A stretch of 48,729 nucleotides of DNA from an uncultured Caryophanales bacterium (GCA_902464635.1 CABQKC010000016.1:1-48729), one strand, 5' to 3'. Counted from the first letter of the stretch, positions 1-9,170 are shown. The notes: generated by a model from the letters alone, not told the origin. Translations and numbers: made by a program.

Positions 1-95
1 ACCAAAAAATAAACAGAAAAATCATTTTTTATGACGTAAAATGGGGAAACTCAAAAAATTTTTAATCTACATAGAAACGACAAATGTAAATTCTC

Positions 96-123
96 TTGCA
101 TATTTTTGTTGCTACTTTATAAA
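96..123 (+). promoter_or_regulatory. Putative sigma-A promoter of the lipoprotein gene
   Basis: TTGCAT (96-101) and TATAAA (118-123) are separated by 16 bases, close to the sigma-A consensus. A strong ribosome binding site, AAGGGGGAG (134-142), follows before the ATG at 148. Bases 1-95 are AT-rich and show no other recognisable element. Confidence 0.5.
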
Positions 124-147
124 TTAGATTTATAAGGGGGAGTTTTC

Positions 148-621
148 ATGAAGAAAATATTTTTTAATTCTACCTTAATTTTAGCGGGTATCATCTCTTC
201 TTTTAATTTGATTTCTTGCGATAAAAAGGAAGAAACAAGTGTAAATGAAGGCTATAAATTCTATGTTTTACGTAAGGAAAAACTAGTTGAGACAATGCAT
301 CATTCAATAAGCTTATATTCAGATGGAAACGCAATCCAATTAATGCAATTTTTCTTTATTTATGATGAAAAATTAGGCACTTTAACCAAAGAAACTATGG
401 ATGTTGCTTATTATTCTATGCAGTTTATTTGTAAATTTTTTCTATTTGAAGATAACAAACTAGATAAGAATGAAAAAGAGATAAAAAGTATCTCTGATAC
501 AGAATTAAAGGTTAATAAAAAGGGTGTTTTTGAAATTTTTGTTACACTTGCTAATCTTGAGCATAGTAGCTATGTCATCTCTTATTTAGAAAGAAATCTA
601 ATAAAATATGGTCAAATATAG
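148..621 (+). CDS. Hypothetical lipoprotein
   Basis: A 157-residue protein of no recognised family. The N-terminus is a classic type II signal peptide: MKK, a hydrophobic stretch, then the lipobox LISC with Cys at about residue 24. The mature protein should therefore be lipid-anchored on the outer face of the membrane. The mature part (about 133 residues) is charged and rich in Lys and Glu, with no catalytic motif I can name. The start is well supported by the ribosome binding site at 134-142 and an upstream promoter. It stands alone, separated from rpsO by a 120-base leader, and its third codon positions look more AT-rich than those of rpsO and pnp. Real gene: fairly sure. Function: unknown. 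Confidence 0.7.
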   Translation: MKKIFFNSTLILAGIISSFNLISCDKKEETSVNEGYKFYVLRKEKLVETMHHSISLYSDGNAIQLMQFFFIYDEKLGTLTKETMDVAYYSMQFICKFFLFEDNKLDKNEKEIKSISDTELKVNKKGVFEIFVTLANLEHSSYVISYLERNLIKYGQI

Positions 622-629
622 AGATTTGC

Positions 630-657
630 TTGTATTTCGAGTTAACTTTAATATATT
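630..657 (+). promoter_or_regulatory. Putative rpsO promoter
   Basis: TTGTAT (630-635), a 16-base spacer and TATATT (652-657) lie just after the lipoprotein stop codon and about 85 bases before the rpsO start. A second TATATT at 657-662 would give a poorer spacer of 21. Confidence 0.4.
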
Positions 658-663
658 ATATTA

Positions 664-738
664 CCCGCAGCCAATCCTTGCTTCTATCTATCTCCTAGTT
701 AAAGCTTAGATTCGGCCAAGTAAAAATAAAGGAGAAAT
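664..738 (+). promoter_or_regulatory. Structured rpsO leader, candidate S15 autoregulatory RNA
   Basis: The untranslated leader can fold: AGCCAATC near 670 can pair with GATTCGGC near 710 (one bulged base), and an inner CTTGCTT can pair partly with AAAGCTTAG. It ends at the GGAG ribosome binding site (731-734). Autoregulation of rpsO through a structured leader is known in several bacteria. Assigning that role here is inference from position and foldability only. Confidence 0.35.
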
Positions 739-741
739 AAA

Positions 742-1011
742 ATGGCTTTAAAGAAAGAAGAAACCATTGCCATCATCAAAAAGTATGGCAAAGACGAAAA
801 AGACACCGGCTCTGCCGAAGTTCAAATCGCTCTTCTAACCCAACGCATCAAAGATCTTACTGAACATCTTAAGAACAATGGTTCTGATGCCGCCGCTAGA
901 AGATCACTTCTAATTCTTGTTGGCAAAAGACGCAGTTTGCTAGACTATCTAGCTAGAAACGATGTCGATCGTTATACTGCTTTGATTGCTTCCCTTGGAA
1001 TTAGAAAATAA
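742..1011 (+). CDS. rpsO: 30S ribosomal protein S15
   Basis: 89 residues, the normal length for S15, a primary 16S rRNA binding protein of the small-subunit platform. The family pattern is visible: GSAEVQIALLTQRI near residue 22, LTEHLK, then the RRSLLILVGKRRSLLDYL rRNA-binding helix pair around residues 53-70, and a terminal YTALIASLGIRK. The start is fixed by AAAGGAG eight bases upstream. It has its own promoter, leader and terminator. pnp follows after an inserted minus-strand membrane gene; rpsO-pnp is a very common bacterial pair, so the intervening gene looks like a later insertion or inversion. Confidence 0.98.
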   Translation: MALKKEETIAIIKKYGKDEKDTGSAEVQIALLTQRIKDLTEHLKNNGSDAAARRSLLILVGKRRSLLDYLARNDVDRYTALIASLGIRK

Positions 1012-1029
1012 GCTTAATAAGCAAAGATT

Positions 1030-1057
1030 GAGGTTTAGGAAACTAGGCCTCTTTTTT
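1030..1057 (+). terminator. Intrinsic terminator of rpsO
   Basis: GAGGTTTAG (1030-1038) and CTAGGCCTC (1043-1051) form a 9-bp stem with two G-U pairs and a GAAA tetraloop, followed by six T (1052-1057). The minus-strand membrane gene ends at 1063, close to the far side of this hairpin. Confidence 0.8.
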
Positions 1058-1062
1058 ATTGT

Positions 1063-3456
1063 TTAGAAGAAAGAATAATATGGAGAAGAGTTGAAATCAT
1101 TGAATATTTCCCTGATTCTTAAGCTAAGTCCATTCAAGTCATTTGGAGTAAGTCCATCGAATGGATCGAAATTGATATTCATCGTGATAATGACCCCAGT
1201 TAGAATCAAGGTAAAGAAGATAGGAACAATTATCTCTGCATGGCTTTCAAACCTTCTTGCAAAGCTAATAAATCCAACAATAGATGCAATCGTGGCTAGA
1301 TGATATGGTTCAATCATATATCTAGGACAAATGCCGGCTAAAGCATAATTGACCATGGTAAATATTATTAAGCAAGGCAACATTAACTGACGTAATAATG
1401 TTAATCCTAAATCATCGCTCTCCTTTTTAAATTTAACAAAAGGATTGAGCAACATCCCAAAGAAAGCAGGAATGAAAAGTAATCCAATCCCTCCATTTAG
1501 ATAAGTAGAATAGTCTTTTATATCATTACTAAATCTAGGATTCGTGCAATAAATGAATGGGAAATGGGTATTTAGATTTATTGAAAACGGATTGAAGAAA
1601 TAATGGGCAAATCCTGGCAACAAGGCTTTTGGATTTAGCCCCATATTTGTCATATCGGCGACTGTATGTTGATATCTTGCTCCAAATTCAAGGACTGAAT
1701 CGAATCTATCCTTATTATATTTCATTATTAATAAGGCCCCGATTAATAAAATCCCAAACATTGGAGCGTAATCTAAAATATTCTTTTTGTAGTTTTTATA
1801 TTCTTTAACTAATGGAAGGATAAATAACGGAGCTGCAACCAATATTATCAAAGCCAGATTTGGTCTAGTCGCAACAATTGAAACAAAGGAAAAACCTGCC
1901 AAAGGGAAATAGAATTTCCTATATTTAGGATTGCTATAACCCAAAATAGTAAATAATAAGAAGGCATCCATGTGCATTAATCCATATATGACCGGAACAT
2001 GGTAATTAGCTTCGACAACTGGATTATTTATATTCATCCAATATCTTTTATAAGTAACGCTCATTATTGATAAAGATAGGAAAAAGCTAGAAAAAATGAG
2101 GAATCCAATTACTTTGTTATTGGCTTTTTTATCAAATTGATTTATTAATTCGGTAATTAAAAGGAAAAAGAAGGGGATATAAAGGCTAAATCCAATTATT
2201 TCTAACCCAATCGCATTCGGGACTTTTCCAAATATGAAATAGAATGGGAAAGATATAAATATAACTGGCCATACCCCGAAATAGACGTATATCTTTTCAT
2301 TATAATATGCATGATCCCAATATTTTTGGGTTGCTGAATATGGTAAATCTATATTTACTTGTCCCTTTTTAAGTGCGTCGAATAACTGAGTATACATGTC
2401 ATATTTTTCGACTCCATTAACTAAAGGATAACTAGATAGCATCGATTTGCTTTGGATGAATACATATATAATCGAGCCGATAAATAGCAATATTCCTCCA
2501 CCTATTATCCCTAATTGCCATTTTCTGATCGGGGATTTATTTTCTTCTCTATTCAAGACATATTTTTTAGATAAAGAAGGAACTTCGCTAATTGAAAAAA
2601 TAGCAAGCAAGATTAATCCAAATCTTAACAAAGAGAAATGGAATGCTCTAGGAGCGTCGAAAGTAATTGAAGATAGTGTTATGGAATTATAAGTCCCTGC
2701 ATAATCCCCGATATTAGGACGTGCCATTGCATCTAATTCAAATTTGAATTTATATGAATCAAAATCCCCTTTAGGTAATCCAAGTTGATTATGTTCATAG
2801 ACAACTGGATTTAATTGATAGGAATATTCATATTGTAATTTGTTATCCTTTAACCCACTGATTGTAACTTTTAAACCAAAGCTAGTCGGATTAACAAAAT
2901 CTAACCTAACTGTATTTGCCTTTTTTATTTGTTCATTATCAATAGTATAAACTAGGCTTGCTTCCTTGCCTTCGTAAGTCCATTTGTTATCCTTTGTTTC
3001 TCCATCGCTTACTTTTAATGAAGAGGAAGAAAAATCAACTGAAATCGGATTGCTGTTATTTTTATAAGCTCTGGCATTGAAAGCGAATGTTTCTAGCAAT
3101 AAGTTTAATAGAATTAGTGAAATGCGAATTGTTTTAAGCCTGTTATCTTGAGTAAAAATCTCTTTGTTTATTATTTTCTTATATATCCAATTTGGATTGA
3201 TGTAGAAAGCAATTAAGCTAACGCTAGAAAGATAAATAATCCCATTTGGCAAAGTTATATCACCAAAGCAAAAAGTAACGATTAATGAAAAGATGAATGT
3301 AAGTAAAATCGTCGATATTGAATTAATTAGCAAGGGTTCGATTTCTTCCTTATTAAAGATTTCCTTTTTCTTGATGAATCTAAATAAAATCAATATCGAG
3401 TAATGAAGGATGATAACTATTAAGGGCAATAAAATTGCATAACCAAGTAAAGCCAT
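1063..3456 (-). CDS. Large polytopic membrane protein, GT-C-like
   Basis: 797 residues with many hydrophobic helices. About three or four lie in the first 130 residues. A soluble, beta-rich segment of about 150 residues follows (near 135-285) that probably faces outward, and then roughly nine or ten more helices run to the end. The segment near residues 355-400 contains an acidic stretch (KYDMYTQLFDAL), then WDHAYYNEKIYVYFG, a pattern I associate with uncharacterised Gram-positive membrane proteins resembling GT-C (lipid-linked sugar) glycosyltransferases. A role in building cell-surface glycans is therefore plausible but not shown. There is no ribosome binding site. A TATAAA on the minus strand (3472-3467) lies only ten bases before the ATG. 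It sits between rpsO and pnp, reading against both. Confidence 0.75.
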   Translation of the reverse strand: MALLGYAILLPLIVIILHYSILILFRFIKKKEIFNKEEIEPLLINSISTILLTFIFSLIVTFCFGDITLPNGIIYLSSVSLIAFYINPNWIYKKIINKEIFTQDNRLKTIRISLILLNLLLETFAFNARAYKNNSNPISVDFSSSSLKVSDGETKDNKWTYEGKEASLVYTIDNEQIKKANTVRLDFVNPTSFGLKVTISGLKDNKLQYEYSYQLNPVVYEHNQLGLPKGDFDSYKFKFELDAMARPNIGDYAGTYNSITLSSITFDAPRAFHFSLLRFGLILLAIFSISEVPSLSKKYVLNREENKSPIRKWQLGIIGGGILLFIGSIIYVFIQSKSMLSSYPLVNGVEKYDMYTQLFDALKKGQVNIDLPYSATQKYWDHAYYNEKIYVYFGVWPVIFISFPFYFIFGKVPNAIGLEIIGFSLYIPFFFLLITELINQFDKKANNKVIGFLIFSSFFLSLSIMSVTYKRYWMNINNPVVEANYHVPVIYGLMHMDAFLLFTILGYSNPKYRKFYFPLAGFSFVSIVATRPNLALIILVAAPLFILPLVKEYKNYKKNILDYAPMFGILLIGALLIMKYNKDRFDSVLEFGARYQHTVADMTNMGLNPKALLPGFAHYFFNPFSINLNTHFPFIYCTNPRFSNDIKDYSTYLNGGIGLLFIPAFFGMLLNPFVKFKKESDDLGLTLLRQLMLPCLIIFTMVNYALAGICPRYMIEPYHLATIASIVGFISFARRFESHAEIIVPIFFTLILTGVIITMNINFDPFDGLTPNDLNGLSLRIREIFNDFNSSPYYSFF

Positions 3457-3604
3457 GCATTTATTATTTATATGAAACTAAATAAAAGCAAGAATATGGA
3501 TATATTATCTCTAAATATGGCTTCTTCCTTCTTTTCTACTTTTTATGGAACATAAAGGGTGTTAATATATTCCCGTTTGAAATTAAATTAGGAAAGAAAA
3601 AAGA

Positions 3605-5812
3605 ATGAAACAAGTATTCGAAACAGAATTCGCCGGGCGCACTCTTAGCGTTGAAACTGGCGAAATCGCAAAACAGGCTGATGGTTCAGTCCTTGTTCGT
3701 TTTGGTGAAACAGTAGTTTTGGCTACTGCTTGCTGTGCAGACGAACCTAAAGAGGGTGATTTCTTCCCCTTAACCGTAAATTATGAAGAAAAGCAATATG
3801 CTGTTGGTAAGATTCCAGGCTCCTTCCTTAGAAGAGAAGGCAGGGCTGGTGAGCATGCCACTTTAGCAGCTAGACTTATCGATAGACCAATCCGTCCTTT
3901 ATTTGCTGATGGATTTAGAAATGAAGTCCAACTAGTTTCTACTGTTATGTCAGTTGATCCTGACAATACCCCAGAAATGACTGGTATGTTAGGTGCCTCC
4001 TTGGCCTTATGTATCTCTGATATTCCATTTGATGGACCAGTAGCAGGGGTTTATGTTGGTAGAGTCGATGGCAAATTAATCATCGATCCAAATGAAGAAG
4101 AAAGAGCCAAATCCGATATCGATTTAGCAGTTGCTGGCACCGATAGCGCCATCATGATGGTCGAAGCTGGTGCTAGCCAAGTCCCAGAAGAAGAAATGCT
4201 TGATGCCATCATGTTCGGATTTGAAGCCATCAAGAAATTATGTGCTTTTGAAAAAGAAGTCATTGCAAAGGTTGGAAAAGCAAAACGTCATATCGACTTA
4301 TATGCACCAGATCCAACAATAAAAGAGGATATCTATTCTAGAATCGGAGAAAGAATGGTCAAGGCCATCTCTATCTTTGATAAATTAGAAAGACAAGACG
4401 CTATCGATGCCTTGAAGAAAGAAATCATCGATGATTATGATTCTAGGGAATATGAAGATGAGCATGACCACAAGATGGCCATGCTTATGGTAAATGACAT
4501 CCTAGAAGGAATGGTTGCTGCCGAAGTTAGACGTTTGATTACTGAAGACAAGGTTAGACCAGACGGAAGAAAAGTTGATGAAATCCGTCCTTTAGATTGC
4601 CAAGTCGACTTACTCCCACGTGCCCATGGAAGTGCTATGTTCACCCGTGGACAAACTCAAGTCATTGGAACTACAACTTTAGGGCCTCTTTCTGATAAGC
4701 AATTAATCGATAATCTTACCGGCGAGACCGAAAGAAGATTCATGCATCATTATAACTTCCCGCCATATTCTGTCGGTGAAATCGGAAGAATGGGTGCCCC
4801 AGGAAGAAGAGAAATCGGACATGGTAAATTAGGTGAAAGAGCCTTATCTTATGTTCTTCCAAGTGAAGAAGAATTCCCATATACAATTAGATGTGTTGCC
4901 GATGTTTGCGAATCTAATGGTTCTTCTAGCCAAGCTAGTATCTGCGCTAACTGCATGTCACTTATGGCAGCAGGTGTCCCAATAAAGGGAATTGTCTCTG
5001 GCATTGCCATGGGATTAATTACTTCTGGCCCATTAGATGGAAAGCATCCTTATACCATCTTAACCGATATTCAAGGCCTAGAAGATCACTTCGGTGATAT
5101 GGACTTCAAGTGTGCCGGTACCGAAAAAGGATTGACTGCCCTCCAAATGGATATCAAGATCCACGGTGTTACACGTGAAGTTTTATCCGAAGCCCTTGCC
5201 CAAGCTAATAAAGCCAGGGCTGAAATTAGAAATGCCATGGCTGCTTGTATTCCTGCTCCAAGAGAAGAAGTTTCTAAATATGCTCCAAAGATGGTTACCT
5301 TCAAGATTGATGTCGATAAGATTAGAGATGTCATCGGTCAAGGTGGCAAAGTCATCAATGACATCATCACTAGATGCAACCAAGTCAAGATTGATGTCGA
5401 AGAAGATGGAACCATCACTATCTATCACACCGATAAGGAAATGCTTACTAAGGCAAAAGCCATTATCGATGATATAGTTAGGGAAGCCAAAGTTGGCGAA
5501 ATATTCGAAGGAAAAGTCACTAGAGTCGAAGATTACGGGGCTTTTGTAAATCTATTCGGCGATACCGATGGATTATGCCATGTATCTAGATTGAAATGGG
5601 GCTATGTCGATGATGCTTCTAAGATCATCAAAGTCGGCGATACATTAAAAGTTGTCGTTATCGGACTTGATGAAAAAGGAAAGATCAAATTAAGCCACCG
5701 CGAATTCGAGGAAAAGCCAGAAGGCTATGTCGAAAAAGAAGACAAGGGCCCAAGGAAAGATAACCATTCCTCTAAATTCCACGGACATCCTTCTAAACCA
5801 AATAGACGTTAA
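3605..5812 (+). CDS. pnp: Polyribonucleotide nucleotidyltransferase (PNPase)
   Basis: A 735-residue phosphorolytic 3'-to-5' exoribonuclease, trimeric, central to mRNA decay. Two RNase PH-like domains are visible: the first from residue 1 to about 220, the second around 315-545. The second contains GRREIGHG and the catalytic DHFGDMDFK. A KH domain follows with GQGGKVIND near residue 578, then an S1 RNA-binding domain starting at GEIFEGKVTRVEDYGAFV. The tail is short and Lys/Gly/His-rich. The start has AGGAAAG upstream, and TGTTAATAT at 3560-3568 is a possible extended -10. Codon use is richer in GC than that of the neighbours, typical of a highly expressed gene. Confidence 0.99.
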   Translation: MKQVFETEFAGRTLSVETGEIAKQADGSVLVRFGETVVLATACCADEPKEGDFFPLTVNYEEKQYAVGKIPGSFLRREGRAGEHATLAARLIDRPIRPLFADGFRNEVQLVSTVMSVDPDNTPEMTGMLGASLALCISDIPFDGPVAGVYVGRVDGKLIIDPNEEERAKSDIDLAVAGTDSAIMMVEAGASQVPEEEMLDAIMFGFEAIKKLCAFEKEVIAKVGKAKRHIDLYAPDPTIKEDIYSRIGERMVKAISIFDKLERQDAIDALKKEIIDDYDSREYEDEHDHKMAMLMVNDILEGMVAAEVRRLITEDKVRPDGRKVDEIRPLDCQVDLLPRAHGSAMFTRGQTQVIGTTTLGPLSDKQLIDNLTGETERRFMHHYNFPPYSVGEIGRMGAPGRREIGHGKLGERALSYVLPSEEEFPYTIRCVADVCESNGSSSQASICANCMSLMAAGVPIKGIVSGIAMGLITSGPLDGKHPYTILTDIQGLEDHFGDMDFKCAGTEKGLTALQMDIKIHGVTREVLSEALAQANKARAEIRNAMAACIPAPREEVSKYAPKMVTFKIDVDKIRDVIGQGGKVINDIITRCNQVKIDVEEDGTITIYHTDKEMLTKAKAIIDDIVREAKVGEIFEGKVTRVEDYGAFVNLFGDTDGLCHVSRLKWGYVDDASKIIKVGDTLKVVVIGLDEKGKIKLSHREFEEKPEGYVEKEDKGPRKDNHSSKFHGHPSKPNRR

Positions 5813-5817
5813 TAGAT

Positions 5818-5844
5818 AAGGAGCAAGGCAACTTGCTCCTTTTT
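5818..5844 (+). terminator. Intrinsic terminator of pnp
   Basis: AAGGAGCAAG (5818-5827) and CTTGCTCCTT (5832-5841) make a perfect 10-bp stem with a GCAA tetraloop, followed by a T run ending at 5844. Confidence 0.9.
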
Positions 5845-5897
5845 AAGTTTATTTATTTTAATTTTGTCTTAAAATAAAGATAGCAAGAGGGAAATAT

Positions 5898-6500
5898 ATG
5901 CATAAAATCATTTGTATCGGAAGAGAATTCGGTTCAGGGGGCAGAGAATTTGGCAGAAGGTTAGCAGAGAAACTTGGCTATGCCTATTATGATTTAGAAA
6001 TCATAAATGAGATTTGCAAAGGTACTCCTTATTCAAGGGAATATATCGAACAAGTCTCCGAAAAAGACCCAATCCCGCTATTTCCGATTAGATATGGCAA
6101 TTCTTTCTCTTTGGGACCTGATCCAAGTGTTTCGATGGCAATGGATGTATATAAAGCCCAGGTCAATACCTTAAAGAAGATGGCTGAAAAGAGCAATTGC
6201 GTAATTATTGGCAGGGCTGCCGACTATGTTTTACGTGAATATAAGCCTTTCTCCATATTTGTCTATGCTTGCTTAGACTCTAGAATCGATAGATGCCTAG
6301 AAAGAGAAGCCGATAAAGAAAAATATAGCAGGAAGCAAATGGCTAGAAAGATAAAGAAGGTCGATAAAGGTAGGGCAAGATTCTATACATTCGCGACTAA
6401 TAAGAAATGGAGTGATAGGAATAATTATGATTTGATGATCAATACTTCCTATACCGACATAAAGCAATTAGTAGAGATGGTTTCTAACTTATTTAAATAA
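5898..6500 (+). CDS. Cytidylate kinase-like family protein
   Basis: 200 residues, a P-loop kinase of the Cmk-like family. The nucleotide-binding loop is GREFGSGGREFG at residues 8-19, the variant of Walker A usual for this family. CVIIGRAADYVL near residue 100 and RIDRCLEREA near 130 match the core and lid regions. This family is distinct from canonical Cmk and usually occurs as an extra paralogue in Gram-positive genomes. Its true substrate is not established, so CMP phosphorylation is only a guess. It has a good ribosome binding site (AGAGGGAA) and stands alone after the pnp terminator. Its 3' end overlaps the convergent gene by 12 bases in a TTATTTAAATAA palindrome. Confidence 0.85.
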   Translation: MHKIICIGREFGSGGREFGRRLAEKLGYAYYDLEIINEICKGTPYSREYIEQVSEKDPIPLFPIRYGNSFSLGPDPSVSMAMDVYKAQVNTLKKMAEKSNCVIIGRAADYVLREYKPFSIFVYACLDSRIDRCLEREADKEKYSRKQMARKIKKVDKGRARFYTFATNKKWSDRNNYDLMINTSYTDIKQLVEMVSNLFK

Positions 6501-7586
6501 ATCCTTCAACAAACCTAGCATCGATTCAAAGCTAAGCAATGAGTCGATGTTTTCTTTTGTGTTTATATTATTTGGTTTTATATAATCCTTATATATCTTA
6601 TATATTAAATAATCTACATTGGTTGGATCTTTTAAATCTCTCCCGAATTCTTCGTATTCTTTTTCGTTAAAAGAAGGATTAGAGGTCATTTCAAGCAAGA
6701 CGATGACAAATCTTCTTAGATAGACGATTAGGGAAGAAATAAACCAAAAAGAGGTATCTAGAGGCAATTTTGGATTATTTAATAATTTGCCTACTAGAGG
6801 AAGGCCGTCTAATTCATCCCTATAGATATCAATATAGACAAAATCATATTTAGGATAATCTAGATATGTTAAAGCGTCATCATTAATAATCTTAATCTTG
6901 CTTTTATTTTCAAATTCATCAAGCAGGCATGAATTAAATACTTCGATGATATCATTGTCTTTTTCCAAAATGGTAACTGAACTGACTTCTTTTTTATTTG
7001 ATGCCATATAGGCAAAATAGCCTAGCCCAAGTCCGACAACCAATATATTTCCCTTGGCTTTATTTATATCGATTTCCATTGAATTGATTTCGTGAGGGAC
7101 TAATTCCATCCAATTTGCCCCGTTTTTCCTAATCAAAGGATATTTGATTCGTTTAGAAAAATAGCCAAAAGGAGAATGGCATTTATAATCATCTCCTATT
7201 ATCTTTTCATCTAAAAGAAATGGGACATAAGGATAAAAATAATCAAATCCAAATTCTATATCTTTATATTTGCTAGAAGATTTATTGATTAGCTTTTGGT
7301 AATAAGGATTATCTTCTAATAAAGATGGATTAATTTCTGCTATATCTAGAAAAGGCAAGCTAGATAAATAAGAAGAACTATCTTTATCAAGTTCAAGAAG
7401 AGTCGAGGCAACTTCGTTATAGATGATATTTATGTTTTTGTTTGATGGTAGCCTATCTTTTAATTTTGAAGAGAATGACTTTTGATCAACTTCAAACAAT
7501 ACGTTAGCATGGTAATCGCTTTCTTCATCAAATGCTTCGTTTTTTGCTAATTGTTCAATATATTTTCTAAATTTCTTATTCATCAT
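6489..7586 (-). CDS. SAM-fold (spermidine synthase/methyltransferase-like) protein
   Basis: 365 residues. The C-terminal half shows a Rossmann nucleotide-binding fold like that of spermidine synthases and methyltransferases: GNILVVGLGLGYFAY near residue 180, an acidic residue ending beta-2 in TILEKD, NDDAL, then YDFVYIDIYRD near 250. The N-terminal 150 residues look mostly helical and match nothing I recognise. The polyamine-synthase gate-keeper motifs are not evident, so it may bind SAM or a related ligand without being a polyamine synthase. Two Met codons stand at the start (ATGATG) and there is no clear ribosome binding site. It is divergent from the flavoenzyme operon, with 156 bases between them. 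Confidence 0.65.
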   Translation of the reverse strand: MMNKKFRKYIEQLAKNEAFDEESDYHANVLFEVDQKSFSSKLKDRLPSNKNINIIYNEVASTLLELDKDSSSYLSSLPFLDIAEINPSLLEDNPYYQKLINKSSSKYKDIEFGFDYFYPYVPFLLDEKIIGDDYKCHSPFGYFSKRIKYPLIRKNGANWMELVPHEINSMEIDINKAKGNILVVGLGLGYFAYMASNKKEVSSVTILEKDNDIIEVFNSCLLDEFENKSKIKIINDDALTYLDYPKYDFVYIDIYRDELDGLPLVGKLLNNPKLPLDTSFWFISSLIVYLRRFVIVLLEMTSNPSFNEKEYEEFGRDLKDPTNVDYLIYKIYKDYIKPNNINTKENIDSLLSFESMLGLLKDLFK

Positions 7587-7727
7587 GGAGTTAATTTTAA
7601 TTTAACTATCCTAGTAATGAAATAGATAAAATCCCTAAATTTAGGCAAATTAGTTAAATATTTACAAAAGGGTACAATTGTCTAAAAAAATAATCCTTTT
7701 CTCTATCTTAAAACCCCTGTTTTGGGC

Positions 7728-7733
7728 TATACT
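7728..7733 (+). promoter_or_regulatory. -10 element close to the flavoenzyme ATG
   Basis: TATACT, only nine bases before the ATG at 7743, implies transcription starting within a few bases of the start codon. No Shine-Dalgarno sequence lies between. No convincing -35 is present. The rest of the 156-base divergent region (7587-7727) holds no clear element. Confidence 0.45.
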
Positions 7734-7742
7734 ATAGTCAAT

Positions 7743-9170
7743 ATGTTTGACGTAATTGTAATTGGCGCAGGAGTTAGTGGCGCATTCGTAACTAGGAACC
7801 TCTCTAGATATGAATTGAATGTAATTTGTCTTGAGGCTAAAAATGATGTAGGGGATGTTTCCTCGATGGCTAATTCCGCCATCGTCCATTCTGGATATGA
7901 TCCTCTTCCTGGTACGAATAAGGCTAAATTTAATGTGTTAGGAAACAAGATGTATCCTTCCATTTGCAAGGAGTTGGATGTTTCCTTTTCTCCGATTGGC
8001 TCGATGACTTTAGGATTTAATGAAGAAAATATGGCTACCTTGGCTTCTTTAAAAGAAAGAGCCAAGGAAAATGGAGTCGAAGCAATTCTATTAGACAAAG
8101 AAGAAACCTTAAAATTAGAACCTAATATTTCTTCTTCAGTCATGGGGAGCTTATTATGCCCAACTGCTGGAATTATTAATCCATTTACCTTAGTTGCCCA
8201 TTGCTTTGAAAATGCTTTGGATAATGGGGCGAAGCTACAACTTAATTGCAAGGTCACTTCTATTAAAAAAGAAGACGGCATCTATGTTTTAGAGACTACA
8301 AAAGGAATCTATAAAGCCAAGATGGTTATTAACTGTGCTGGGCTTTATGCCGATAAGATTGCCTCGATGGTTGAGCCAATTGATTGGCATATATCTCCTA
8401 GAAAAGGCGAATATTATGTCTTGGATCATTTTAAGCCAGACTTTGTAAACCATGTCTTATTCCCGCTCCCAACTGAAAAAGGAAAGGGAATCTTGGTAAC
8501 TAGAACGACTTCGAATAACTATCTAGTTGGGCCTTCTAGCGAATTTGTTGATTCTAAAGATGATACTTCAACTGATTCATTAACTTTAGGCGAAGTAAAG
8601 AAATCTGCGATTTCAATGGTTCCATCCATTCCATTTTATGAACAAATCAGGACTTTCTCAGGATTAAGGGCAACTCCATCGACACATGATTTCATTATTT
8701 CCTATTCTAAAAATGATAAATATTTCATCAATGTCGCCGGAATTGAAAGCCCTGGATTAGCATCTTCTCCAGCGATTGGAAAATATGTGGTCGAAGAATT
8801 GGTCAAACCAGTACTTAATATGAAGGAAAAGGATAATTTCAATCCAAATATCAAGCCTTATATCAAGATGAACGATCTTTCTATTGAAGAAAGAAACGAA
8901 ATTATCAAGAAAAACCCAAAATATGGGCAGATGATTTGTAATTGCGAAAAGATTAGCCTTGGAGAAATAGAAGATGTCTTGTCTAGGTCTCTTCCTTGCT
9001 TGACTATAAAAGCCGTTAAGAAAAGGACCCGTGCTGGATTTGGTAAGTGCCAAGGTGGCTTCTGCCAAAGCAAGGTGTTGTTCTTTTTGGCTGATAAATT
9101 AAATATATCTCCTCTAGAAGTTAATTATGATGGAGAAGGATCTTGTATCCTAAAGGAGGAGAGTAAATGA
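7743..9170 (+). CDS. FAD-dependent oxidoreductase with BFD-like 2Fe-2S domain (GlpA-like)
   Basis: 475 residues. The N-terminal dinucleotide-binding loop VIGAGVSGAF begins at residue 5, followed by the acidic residue that ends beta-2 (LEAK). The body matches the glycerol-3-phosphate dehydrogenase/L-2-hydroxyglutarate oxidase (DAO) superfamily. The last 80 residues carry a BFD-like 2Fe-2S domain with cysteines in ICNCEK and GKCQGGFC. I chose the ATG at 7743 over the TTG at 7722 because MFDVIVIGAG is the usual start and 7722 lies upstream of the likely transcription start. It is the first gene of a three-gene unit resembling anaerobic GlpABC. Glycerol-3-phosphate is the likely but unproven substrate. 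It overlaps the next gene by 4 bases. Confidence 0.88.
   Translation: MFDVIVIGAGVSGAFVTRNLSRYELNVICLEAKNDVGDVSSMANSAIVHSGYDPLPGTNKAKFNVLGNKMYPSICKELDVSFSPIGSMTLGFNEENMATLASLKERAKENGVEAILLDKEETLKLEPNISSSVMGSLLCPTAGIINPFTLVAHCFENALDNGAKLQLNCKVTSIKKEDGIYVLETTKGIYKAKMVINCAGLYADKIASMVEPIDWHISPRKGEYYVLDHFKPDFVNHVLFPLPTEKGKGILVTRTTSNNYLVGPSSEFVDSKDDTSTDSLTLGEVKKSAISMVPSIPFYEQIRTFSGLRATPSTHDFIISYSKNDKYFINVAGIESPGLASSPAIGKYVVEELVKPVLNMKEKDNFNPNIKPYIKMNDLSIEERNEIIKKNPKYGQMICNCEKISLGEIEDVLSRSLPCLTIKAVKKRTRAGFGKCQGGFCQSKVLFFLADKLNISPLEVNYDGEGSCILKEESK

Noticed and set aside
5086..5477. Open frames overlapping pnp on both strands
   Set aside because: pnp is complete and highly conserved across this span; the others have no ribosome binding site and read as low-complexity shadows.
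6487..6500. TTATTTAAATAA palindrome at the convergent gene ends
   Set aside because: It simply lets both genes end in LFK-stop in a 12-base overlap. It is AT-only, has no loop, and no further copies were noticed; probably coincidence of compact packing.
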